Shown here piece after piece: positions 24,681 through 35,350 of a DNA stretch of 64,000 bases. Under the pieces are notes generated by a model, which was not told the origin of the DNA, did not search any database, and saw only the letters and a program-made list of their open reading frames with translations. The position numbers and the translations under genes were made by a program. Each line of letters starts with the position of its first letter. Within the stretch, counting starts at the first letter, position 1. Source of the stretch: Poindextera sp036494815 (GTDB taxonomy: Bacteria; Pseudomonadota; Alphaproteobacteria; Caulobacterales; Caulobacteraceae); contig DASXNV010000110.1 of NCBI GenBank assembly GCA_036494815.1, forward strand, positions 1 to 64,000, given 5' to 3'.

Positions 24681-25078
24681 CTAAGGCTGGCGCGGGCGCC
24701 GCGCCAGGGAATCCGCCACCACCCAGGCGGCGCTGACGAGCGCGAGGTTGAGGGCGTTCTCGCTCCAGATCCCACGGCTGGCGGGATCGGCAAGCAGCAT
24801 CGGTGCGTGCACCAGCTGAGTGAATGAGGCGTACATCACGGTCAGCAGGATGGCGGCCAGGCGCCCCAGGCCGCCGTCCGCCGCCACACCACCGCAGCTC
24901 CCGCCACCAGCATGAACCCGGCGGCGGCATAGGCCAGGGCGGCGCGGCCGGGAGCGTCCTTGGGCACGGGTTGCCCCGGGTCGAAATTTCCCCAGGCCAG
25001 GCTGACCAGGGCCAGGGCCATGACGCCCAGGCCATAGACGCGCCAGCCGAGGGTCATTGCGGGTTTGTCTGCAGTCAT
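24681..25078 (-). pseudogene. Frameshifted small membrane protein gene
   Basis: The first frame gives MTADKPAMTLGWRVYGLGVMALALVS... with three hydrophobic segments up to WRRTAAWGA, then a nonsense tail to 24842. A second frame continues with LAAILLTVMYASFTQLVHAPMLL, then NALNLALVSAAWVVADSLARR to a stop at 24681. Joined, they form a four-helix membrane protein of about 131 residues, DoxX-like in size and layout. The span is not divisible by three, so one base is missing near 24850-24865. GGAAGGCGGTGACGTC precedes the ATG at 25078. It may be a real mutation or a sequencing error. Confidence 0.65.
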
Positions 25079-25128
25079 GACGTCACCGCCTTCCGTTGTG
25101 AACGTTATTCCAGCCCCTTGACACCCCG

Positions 25129-25143
25129 GAACAAAACAAGAAT
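25129..25143. promoter_or_regulatory. LexA-like box (site B)
   Basis: GAAC-AAAACAA-GAAT matches the alphaproteobacterial LexA pattern GAAC-N7-GAAC except for the last base, and shares its spacer with site A at 22891. A further GAAC lies 17 bp from the first, as also at site A. It lies 50 bp upstream of the frameshifted membrane gene and about 165 bp upstream of dnaE, in the divergent region. Confidence 0.35.
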
Positions 25144-25308
25144 AAGAACAAACAAGCAACAACTTCTTCACAGGGTATGCACATGGTTCGGTTGGCTCGG
25201 GAATCGCTGGCGCTTGCGTCTGTCGCCAGCTTCGTTTGGATGGTGCTTTCTGTGGTTACGCACGTGGCGTGAGTCGATTCGCCGTGATTGCGTAGGAGAG
25301 ACTGGGCC

Positions 25309-28758
<3,450 letters not shown>

Positions 28759-28920
28759 CGGCCATCGCCCAACCCCTTGCCTTTTCCCGAACAATCGCCT
28801 AACCAGCGCGCCATCACACACGCAGACGTTCGGCGGCGCTCCGGTCAATCCCGGTTTGCTTCCGTTCCGGTCCCTTTGGGGTTTGTCTGCGGAGGCGCAC
28901 CGGAAGAAGGAGAAACATCT

Positions 28921-29811
28921 ATGGCGCTTCCTGAATTTTCTATGCGTCAGCTCTTGGAAGCTGGCGCCCACTTCGGCCACCAAACCCACCGGTGGAACCC
29001 GAAGATGGAGCGGTACATCTTTGGCAGCCGCGCCAATATCCACATCATCGACCTGTCGCAGACCATCCCCCTGCTGCACCAGGCCCTGGTCAAGGTGCGC
29101 GAAGTCGCCGCCTCCGGTGGCCGCGTGCTGTTCGTGGGCACCAAGCGCCAGGCCTCCGATCCGGTCGCCGGCTCGGCCCGCCGCTGCGCCCAATACTATG
29201 TCAATCACCGCTGGCTCGGCGGCACCCTGACCAACTGGCGCACCATTTCCGGCTCCATCGCGCGTCTGCGCGAGCTGGAAGGCGTACTGGCCGGTTCGGG
29301 CGAAGGCCGCTCCAAGAAGGAGCTGCTGCAACTGACCCGCGAGCGCGACAAGCTGGAACTGTCCCTGGGCGGGATCAAGGACATGGGCGGCATCCCCGAC
29401 CTGATGTTTGTGATCGACACCAACAAGGAAGGCATCGCCATCCAGGAAGCGCGCAAGCTGAACATTCCTGTGGTCGCCATCCTGGACACCAACTGCGATC
29501 CGAACGGCATCACCTATCCGATCCCGGGCAATGACGATGCGGCGCGCGCGCTGCAGCTCTATTGCGATCTGATCGCCGACGCGGTGCTGGACGGTCTGGC
29601 CCAGGGCCAGGCGTCGCTGGGCGTCGATCTGGGCGCCTCGGAAGCCCCGAGCGAGCCGGTGCTGAACATGGTCGCCGAAGCCGGCGTGCCGACCGAAGCC
29701 GCGGTTGCGGCCGAACCGGCGGCGCCGGAGCCTGTGGTGACCGAAGCCGAGTTCACTCAAGCGGCGACGGCTGAAGAGCCGGCCTCCGCCGACGAGCCGG
29801 CCGCGAGCTGA
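28921..29811 (+). CDS. rpsB: 30S ribosomal protein S2
   Basis: 296 residues. The N-terminus MALPEFSMRQLLEAGAHFGHQ and blocks RWNPKMERYIFG, HIIDLSQTIPLL, VNHRWLGGTLTNW and IPVVAILDTNCDP are diagnostic. The C-terminal extension beyond about residue 240 is rich in Ala, Pro and Glu (AAEPAAPEPVVTEAE), as in other alphaproteobacterial S2. AAGGAG lies 10 nt before ATG 28921. tsf follows after 102 bp. Confidence 0.98.
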   Translation: MALPEFSMRQLLEAGAHFGHQTHRWNPKMERYIFGSRANIHIIDLSQTIPLLHQALVKVREVAASGGRVLFVGTKRQASDPVAGSARRCAQYYVNHRWLGGTLTNWRTISGSIARLRELEGVLAGSGEGRSKKELLQLTRERDKLELSLGGIKDMGGIPDLMFVIDTNKEGIAIQEARKLNIPVVAILDTNCDPNGITYPIPGNDDAARALQLYCDLIADAVLDGLAQGQASLGVDLGASEAPSEPVLNMVAEAGVPTEAAVAAEPAAPEPVVTEAEFTQAATAEEPASADEPAAS

Positions 29812-29913
29812 TCTTCTATCGCGGTGGTTTTGCGCCACCGCGACCCTATCTTGAACCTGGCGGCTGGGCTAAAGGCTCAGCCGTCCGATCCTATTTGAAA
29901 CTGGAGAACCTCC

Positions 29914-30852
29914 ATGGCGGAGATCACGGCCGGCCTGGTGAAGGAACTGCGCGAAAAGTCCGGCGCGGGCATGATGGATTGCAAGCGCGCCTTGCAAGAG
30001 AACAATGGCGACGTCGAAGTCTCCATGGACTGGCTGCGCACCAAGGGCCTGTCCAAAGCGGCCAAGAAGGCTGACCGCATCGCGGCCGAGGGCCTGGTGG
30101 CCATCGCCCTGCGCCCGAGCGGCGCCGGCATGACCGGGGCCGTCATCGAGCTCAACGCCGAGACCGACTTCGTCGCCCGCAACGAGCTGTTCCAGCTGGC
30201 CGCGCGCAAGACCGCCCAGGTCGCCCTCGACACCGACGGCTCGGTGGAGGCCATCTCGGCCGCCAAGACCGCCGATGGCGAAACCGTCTCCGACGCGATC
30301 ACCAACTTGATCGCCACCATCGGCGAAAACATGCTGCTGCGTCGCGCGGCGCGGTTCGAAGTCGCTCAAGGCGCTGTCGCCGCCTATGTACACAACGCCA
30401 CCGCGCCAGATCTCGGCCGCATCGGCGTGCTGGTGGCGGTGGAGGGCGCCGGCGATCAGGCCAAACTGCAGGAACTGGGCCGTAAGATCGCCATGCATGT
30501 GGCGGCCACCGCGCCCCTGTCCCTGTCCACCGACGACCTGGATCCAGAAGCGGTGGAGCGCGAGCGCGCCATCTTTACCGAACAGGCGCTGGAATCCGGC
30601 AAGCCGGCCGGCGTGGTGGAAAAGATGGTCGAAGGCCGTATCCGCAAGTTCTTCGAGGAAGTCGTGCTGCTCAAGCAAGCCTTCGTCATGAACCCGGACC
30701 AGACCGTCGAGCAGCTGGTCGCGGAAACCGCCAAGACCCTCGGCTCGCCGGTCGCGATCAAGGGCTTCGTGCGCCTCGCCCTGGGCGAAGGCGTGGAGAA
30801 GAAGCAGGAAGACTTCGCCGCCGAAGTCGCCGCCGTCACCGGCGGGGCCTGA
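29914..30852 (+). CDS. tsf: Translation elongation factor Ts
   Basis: 312-residue nucleotide-exchange factor for EF-Tu. The N-terminal UBA-like domain carries LVKELREKSGAGMMDCKRAL, followed by the core motif ELNAETDFVARN (TDFV contact with EF-Tu) and a second subdomain with MHVAATAPLSLS. GGAG lies 8 nt before ATG 29914. pyrH and frr, which often follow in alphaproteobacteria, are not present here; a hairpin terminator lies 66 bp beyond the stop. Confidence 0.98.
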   Translation: MAEITAGLVKELREKSGAGMMDCKRALQENNGDVEVSMDWLRTKGLSKAAKKADRIAAEGLVAIALRPSGAGMTGAVIELNAETDFVARNELFQLAARKTAQVALDTDGSVEAISAAKTADGETVSDAITNLIATIGENMLLRRAARFEVAQGAVAAYVHNATAPDLGRIGVLVAVEGAGDQAKLQELGRKIAMHVAATAPLSLSTDDLDPEAVERERAIFTEQALESGKPAGVVEKMVEGRIRKFFEEVVLLKQAFVMNPDQTVEQLVAETAKTLGSPVAIKGFVRLALGEGVEKKQEDFAAEVAAVTGGA

Positions 30853-31163
30853 ATCGCGGCGGCGCTTCGTCCCGCAAGGGATGGAGCGCGCACCCGGCCC
30901 AATCGATGCAAATCCTGAGCCCCGTTTCGACATGGTCGGAGCGGGGCTTTTGCGTGGCGCCCATATAGCTTTGCCGGCCGGTTGCGCTCCGTTTCGTCAG
31001 ACCCGGCGGTGGGAACACCTCGCCGAGATTTGCGTTGATGCTTTGTTCTTGATTTGGTCTGGCCGCCACCCCACCTTGGGTGCCGGGAGCCGCGCGCACC
31101 CAATTGGGGAGACTCCGAAATGGCGGATTATATGTCACCAACGCGCGGTCCTGGGGGGCAGGC
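30853..31163. other. 311-bp intergenic region after tsf
   Basis: Contains the tsf terminator (30918-30948) and then about 210 bp of leader to the EgtBD gene. An in-frame GTG at 31080 lies inside it and is a possible alternative start for that gene. No known riboswitch was recognised. Confidence 0.5.
30918..30948 (+). terminator. Rho-independent terminator of rpsB-tsf
   Basis: Stem AGCCCCG (30918-30924) pairs with CGGGGCT (30942-30948) around a 17-nt loop and runs into TTTTG. It lies 66 bp after the tsf stop. Confidence 0.7.
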
Positions 31164-33407
31164 TTGAGCCCCGCCGATGGCGCCCCGGACGCCACCTTCC
31201 GATCAGAACAGCCCCGCCCGGCCACCGCGCTCACCGCGCGCTACCAAGCCGTTCGCGCGCGAACCCTGGCCCTAACCACTCCGCTTTCAGCCGAGGACCA
31301 GGTCGTCCAGTCCATGCCCGACGCCAGTCCGGTCAAATGGCATCAGGCCCATACCACATGGTTCTTCGAGACCTTCCTCCTGCAGGCCTTCGACCCGGAT
31401 TACCGGGCGTTCGACGACGGCTTCGGCTTTCTGTTCAACTCCTATTACGAAGCAGTGGGACCCCGGCGGGCCCGACCCACCCGCGGCCTGGTCACCCGGC
31501 CGTCCCTGAGCGAGGTGCGGGCCTATCGCCGGCATGTGGACGCCGCCATGGCCGAATTGTTGCAAGGCCGGCTGGCCGAGCGACCTGATATCGCCGCCCT
31601 GGTGGATCTCGGCCTGGCGCACGAGGAACAGCATCAGGAACTGATCCTGATGGATGTGCTGCACCTGTTCGGGCAGATGCCTGGTGATCCGGTCTATCGC
31701 CCGACCCCGCAGCCCCCCGCCGCCGATCCCGGTCCAATGATCTTTCACGCCTTCGCCGGCGGTGTCGTCCAGATTGGCCATGAGGGCGCCGGGTTCGCCT
31801 TCGACAACGAAACCCCTCGCCACGACGTGCTGCTGCAGCCCTATCGCCTGGCGGACCGCCTGGTCACCAATGGCGAGTGGTTGGCCTTCATCGAGGATGA
31901 TGGCTATGGACGGCCGGAATTCTGGCTGTCCGATGGCTGGGCCCTGGTCCAGGCCGAGGGATGGAGCCATCCGCTGTATTGGCGACGAGACGTAGCCGGA
32001 GATTGGTTTGAGATGACCCTGGGCGGCGCGGTTCGCCTGGATCCCCATCTGCCGGTCAGCCATGTCAGCTATTACGAAGCCGACGCCTACGCCCACTGGT
32101 GCGGAAAGCGCCTGCCTACCGAGGCCGAGTGGGAATATGCCGCGGCCCAGGCCGATCGGGAGGAGGGCGGTTTCCTCGATCCCGAACGCCTGGCCCCTCG
32201 CGGCGCCGGCCTGGGCTCGGCTCTGCGCCAGATGTTCGGCGACCTGTGGCAGTGGACCGCCAGCGCCTATCTGGCCTATCCCGGCTTTCGCCCGGGCGCC
32301 GGCGCGGTCGGCGAATACAATGGCAAGTTCATGATCAACCAGATGGTGCTGCGCGGCGGTTGCTGCGCCACCCCTCCAGATCACGTGCGCGCCAGCTATC
32401 GCAACTTCTTCCAGCCGCACCAGCGCTGGATGTTCAGCGGCCTGCGTCTCGCGGACGACGGCGCCGGCATTACTCACCCGGATACGGACGAATTTCGCCG
32501 CGACGTAATCGCTGGATTGTCGACGTCGCCCAAGACCCTGCCCAGCAAATATTTCTACGACGAACGCGGTTCGGCCCTGTTCGAGGAAATCTGCCAGCTG
32601 GCGGAATATTATCCGACCCGGACCGAGATGGCGTTGCTGGGATCGGCGGCGTCTCAGATCGCCACCCATATTTCACCGAACGCCGCCCTGATCGAGTTTG
32701 GCAGCGGCGCCAGCCTGAAGACGCGCCTGTTGCTCGACGCCGCGCCCCAAATCGGCGCCTATATTCCCGTCGATATCAGCCCCGACGCCCTGGGCGTGGC
32801 GGCGGAGGCGATCCGCGGGCTCTATCCGGCGGTGGAGGTGGAACCGCTGGTGGGAGACTTCACCCAGCCGATCGACGCGCCGGCCGCCGCACGCAACCGA
32901 CCGCGAACCGGGTTTTTCCCCGGCTCGACGATCGGCAATTTCGAACAGGACGAAGCCGTGGCCTTCCTGAGCGCGGCCAAGCAACTGTTGGGGACCGGCG
33001 CTCAGTTCATCGTCGGCGCCGATCTGGTGAAGGACACAAAGGTTCTGGTGGAGGCCTATGACGACGCCCAGGGGGTCACCGCGGCCTTCAATCTCAATCT
33101 GCTGACGCGCATCAACCGTGAGTTGGACGGCGATATCGATCTCGACCAGTTCAGTCACCGGGCGATCTGGAACCCCGACGAAAGCCGGATCGAAATGCAT
33201 CTGGTCAGCCGGTCGGATCAGAGTTTTTCCATCGGCGGCGATCGTTTTTCAATGCTGGCCGGTGAGACCATCCACACCGAAAACTCGCACAAATATACGG
33301 TCGAAAGTTTTACGACTTTGGCGGCGCGGGCCGGCTGGCGCGTGGGCGCACAGTGGATAAGTCCTGCGCCGCAGTTCGGCGTCTTCCTGTTGCAGGACTG
33401 GGGCTAG
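31164..33407 (+). CDS. egtB: Fused EgtB-EgtD ergothioneine biosynthesis protein
   Basis: 747 residues joining two enzymes. Residues 1-435 are EgtB: a DinB_2 domain with iron ligands H63 (HTTWFFE) and H153/H157 (HEEQHQE), then an FGE-sulfatase fold (VTNGEWLAFIEDDGY, HWCGKRLPTEAEWEYAA, SGLRLA). Residues about 440-747 are EgtD, the histidine trimethyltransferase: FRRDVIAGLSTSPKTLPSKYFYDERGS (in parts), SAM loop IEFGSGAS and FFPGSTIGNF. EgtD makes hercynine from histidine; EgtB adds sulfur using O2 and a thiol donor. TTG 31164 is chosen for GGGGGGCAGGC upstream; GTG 31080 is an alternative. egtC/egtE are not nearby. The open frame through the junction has no stop, so this is a true fusion, in the reverse order to fungal Egt1. 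Confidence 0.92.
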   Translation: MSPADGAPDATFRSEQPRPATALTARYQAVRARTLALTTPLSAEDQVVQSMPDASPVKWHQAHTTWFFETFLLQAFDPDYRAFDDGFGFLFNSYYEAVGPRRARPTRGLVTRPSLSEVRAYRRHVDAAMAELLQGRLAERPDIAALVDLGLAHEEQHQELILMDVLHLFGQMPGDPVYRPTPQPPAADPGPMIFHAFAGGVVQIGHEGAGFAFDNETPRHDVLLQPYRLADRLVTNGEWLAFIEDDGYGRPEFWLSDGWALVQAEGWSHPLYWRRDVAGDWFEMTLGGAVRLDPHLPVSHVSYYEADAYAHWCGKRLPTEAEWEYAAAQADREEGGFLDPERLAPRGAGLGSALRQMFGDLWQWTASAYLAYPGFRPGAGAVGEYNGKFMINQMVLRGGCCATPPDHVRASYRNFFQPHQRWMFSGLRLADDGAGITHPDTDEFRRDVIAGLSTSPKTLPSKYFYDERGSALFEEICQLAEYYPTRTEMALLGSAASQIATHISPNAALIEFGSGASLKTRLLLDAAPQIGAYIPVDISPDALGVAAEAIRGLYPAVEVEPLVGDFTQPIDAPAAARNRPRTGFFPGSTIGNFEQDEAVAFLSAAKQLLGTGAQFIVGADLVKDTKVLVEAYDDAQGVTAAFNLNLLTRINRELDGDIDLDQFSHRAIWNPDESRIEMHLVSRSDQSFSIGGDRFSMLAGETIHTENSHKYTVESFTTLAARAGWRVGAQWISPAPQFGVFLLQDWG

Positions 33408-33454
33408 GCCCGTCTAAGGCTTCGTGGGGAAATAACCGAGTCGCCCGAATCTAA

Positions 33455-33547
33455 ATCCGCTCATCCCCGCGAAGGCGGGGATCCAGGTGAAACCCACCAA
33501 AACTAGCGGATGAATCTGGATCCCCGCCTTCGCGGGGATGAGCGGAT
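33455..33547. repeat. Large perfect inverted repeat (32-nt arms)
   Basis: Arms 33455-33486 and 33516-33547 are perfectly complementary around a 29-nt spacer. Each arm is itself a small palindrome of the type CCCCGCG-AAGG-CGGGG. Elements with this core are common intergenic repeats in Caulobacterales and sphingomonad genomes. It follows the EgtBD gene by 47 bp and can also act as a transcription terminator. Confidence 0.8.
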
Positions 33548-33632
33548 GAAAGTGAGCGCGAACAAATCGATGCTTTTGTTTGTCAGCGGGCCCTAACCCA
33601 ATGGCGTTGCGCCGAAATCAGGTCGGAGGGAC

Positions 33633-33661
33633 TCACTCGCTCCGACACTCGGAGCGAGTGA
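33633..33661. terminator. 13-bp perfect hairpin after the KGG gene
   Basis: TCACTCGCTCCGA (33633-33645) pairs with its complement at 33649-33661 around CAC. It lies 27 bp downstream of the minus-strand KGG protein stop. No T-run follows on the minus strand, so intrinsic termination is uncertain. Confidence 0.4.
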
Positions 33662-33687
33662 AAAATTCGTTGGATCCCAAGGCGAGC

Positions 33688-33927
33688 TTAGGAACGCTGG
33701 TCCACCGGTTGGGTGGCCGGCGTGGCGCGCCGGCGACCGCCACCATGGGAGGCCTCGCCGCCCTTGCGGCCGGCCGCAGCGGCCAGGTCACGGTCCTGGG
33801 AAAAGCTGCGCTTTTCGTCAGGAACGCTCGCGCCGCCCTTGCGGGCGATTTCGCGCTGGCGAGCCTTGTCCATCGCGGCGAAGCCACGATGGGCGGGCTT
33901 GGATTGGGGGGTGGTCTGGTCGGGCAT
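33688..33927 (-). CDS. KGG-repeat stress-induced protein
   Basis: 79-residue, highly hydrophilic protein with the stress-induced bacterial acidophilic repeat (KGG) motifs: RGFAAMDKARQREIARKGGAS and AAAAGRKGGEASHGGG. Homologues such as YciG/GsiB are small general-stress proteins of unknown biochemical action. GGAAG lies before ATG 33927. It stands between the inverted repeat and the DUF1345 gene. Confidence 0.85.
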   Translation of the reverse strand: MPDQTTPQSKPAHRGFAAMDKARQREIARKGGASVPDEKRSFSQDRDLAAAAGRKGGEASHGGGRRRATPATQPVDQRS

Positions 33928-34131
33928 GACGACTTCCTGTTCACTGAGGGCGCCGAACGCGCGCCCTTTGAGGGGCGAGGGTCTCGATAAACGGAACTGC
34001 AGCCTGCCCCTTTACGGCCAAGTCCGGTTCCGCGTTCAGTGGCAACGCTTCAAATAGACCTAGGTTCTCGCGAAAGGGCCGAAAATTGCGGAATCAGCCT
34101 AGGCTTCACGCGGAAGTGAGGAGAGTCCGGG

Positions 34132-34815
34132 ATGTCTGACCTGTCCGAGGCGCCGACGCCCAAGCGTTATCCGCCACACCACTGGCGGTTGTTGGTGGGC
34201 GCCGTGGTGGGGCTCGCAGTCTTTTTCCTGACGCCCTGGCTCGGCGCGCCGGCCACGTCCCGCGCCCTGATCGCATGGAATGCCGGCGCATGGCTCTATC
34301 TGGGGCTGACCTGGCGGCTGTTCCTGACCGCGACAGAGGAAGAGGTTCGCTGTCGCGCCTGCAATGAGGACGAAACGCCCTGGGGGCTTTTGACCCTGGT
34401 CATTTGCGCCATCATCGCCAGCTTGGTCGGGATTGTCGCGGCGCTGATCGCCGCCAAACACAACGCGCCGGAGGAACAGAACCTTGTAGCGGCCTTCGCC
34501 GTGCTGACCCTGGTTGTCTCCTGGCTGATGCTGCAGACCATCTTCACCCTGCACTACGCCCACCGCCATTTCGCCGTGGACAGCGACGGGCAGGTCCTGG
34601 GCGGGTTCCAGTATCCGGGCGAACCGGCGCGGACCTACATGGATTTTGTCTATCTGTCGTTCTGCATGGGGGCGACGTTCCAGGTGTCGGACACCAACGT
34701 CAATCGCGCCGTGCTGCGCAATCTGATCACCACCCATGGGGCGGTGGCCTATTTCTACAACACCACTATCCTGGCGCTGGGCATCAATATTCTATCGGGC
34801 CTGGTCGGGCACTAG
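34132..34815 (+). CDS. DUF1345 membrane protein
   Basis: 227-residue inner-membrane protein with five predicted hydrophobic segments. DUF1345 signatures are visible: LQTIFTLHYAHRHF, YMDFVYLSFCMGATFQVSDT and FYNTTILALGINI. GGAG precedes ATG 34132. The family is of unknown function; a channel or transporter role has been suggested only by topology. Confidence 0.88.
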   Translation: MSDLSEAPTPKRYPPHHWRLLVGAVVGLAVFFLTPWLGAPATSRALIAWNAGAWLYLGLTWRLFLTATEEEVRCRACNEDETPWGLLTLVICAIIASLVGIVAALIAAKHNAPEEQNLVAAFAVLTLVVSWLMLQTIFTLHYAHRHFAVDSDGQVLGGFQYPGEPARTYMDFVYLSFCMGATFQVSDTNVNRAVLRNLITTHGAVAYFYNTTILALGINILSGLVGH

Positions 34816-34842
34816 GGGGAGTACGTCATCGCCGCGCCTGGG

Positions 34843-35250
34843 CTACTGATCCAGGCATTCCAGGCCAAGGGAGCGCGCGGCGCGCGCCAGGTCCAGTTCG
34901 GTATAGGGTTTGGCGACGACTGCCACCCCGCTGTGCCCCTTGAACCGGGCGCGCAATTCGTCTTCCTCGTAGCCGCTGACCATGATCACGGGCAGGCCAA
35001 CGCGAAGGGCGCGCAGGTGCGAGACCAGATCGTCGCCCCGCCCGTCGGGCAGGCCCACGTCGATCACCGCAAAGGCCGGATACAGGCCGCCTTCCACCGC
35101 CCGAATCGCGGCCCGGGCCGTTGTCGCGACCACCGCTTCATAGCCGATCGAACGCAGGCTTTCCTCGGCGACGATCGCCACCAAGGGCTCGTCCTCCACC
35201 AGGAGCGCCGACAGCGACACGCCATCATCGCCCCGGACCGCTTCGATCAT
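34843..35250 (-). CDS. Receiver-only response regulator
   Basis: 135 residues consisting of one CheY-like receiver domain. Acidic pocket LVEDE, phospho-acceptor Asp in FAVIDVGLPDG, Thr/Ser position in VIMVSGYEED and the lysine in VVAKPYTELDL are all present. There is no output domain, so it should act as a phosphate sink, a protein-protein signal or a relay element for the hybrid kinases in the genome. ATG 35250 has GGGAG upstream. It converges with the DUF1345 gene 27 bp away. Confidence 0.9.
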   Translation of the reverse strand: MIEAVRGDDGVSLSALLVEDEPLVAIVAEESLRSIGYEAVVATTARAAIRAVEGGLYPAFAVIDVGLPDGRGDDLVSHLRALRVGLPVIMVSGYEEDELRARFKGHSGVAVVAKPYTELDLARAARSLGLECLDQ

Positions 35251-35350
35251 GCCACCGACTCCCACGCCGTACCCTAAGCCGCGTCTTGCCGGGAGAACCT
35301 AGGGCATTGGGTCGAAGGCGCCAATCCTAAGCCGCTCGAGGTCTTCGGCC

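Noticed and set aside
30955..31163. SAM or other riboswitch before EgtBD
   Set aside because: No conserved riboswitch core could be recognised by eye; a covariance-model search would decide.
33633..33661. Attachment site or CRISPR-like repeat
   Set aside because: A single hairpin with no direct repeats, spacers or integrase nearby.
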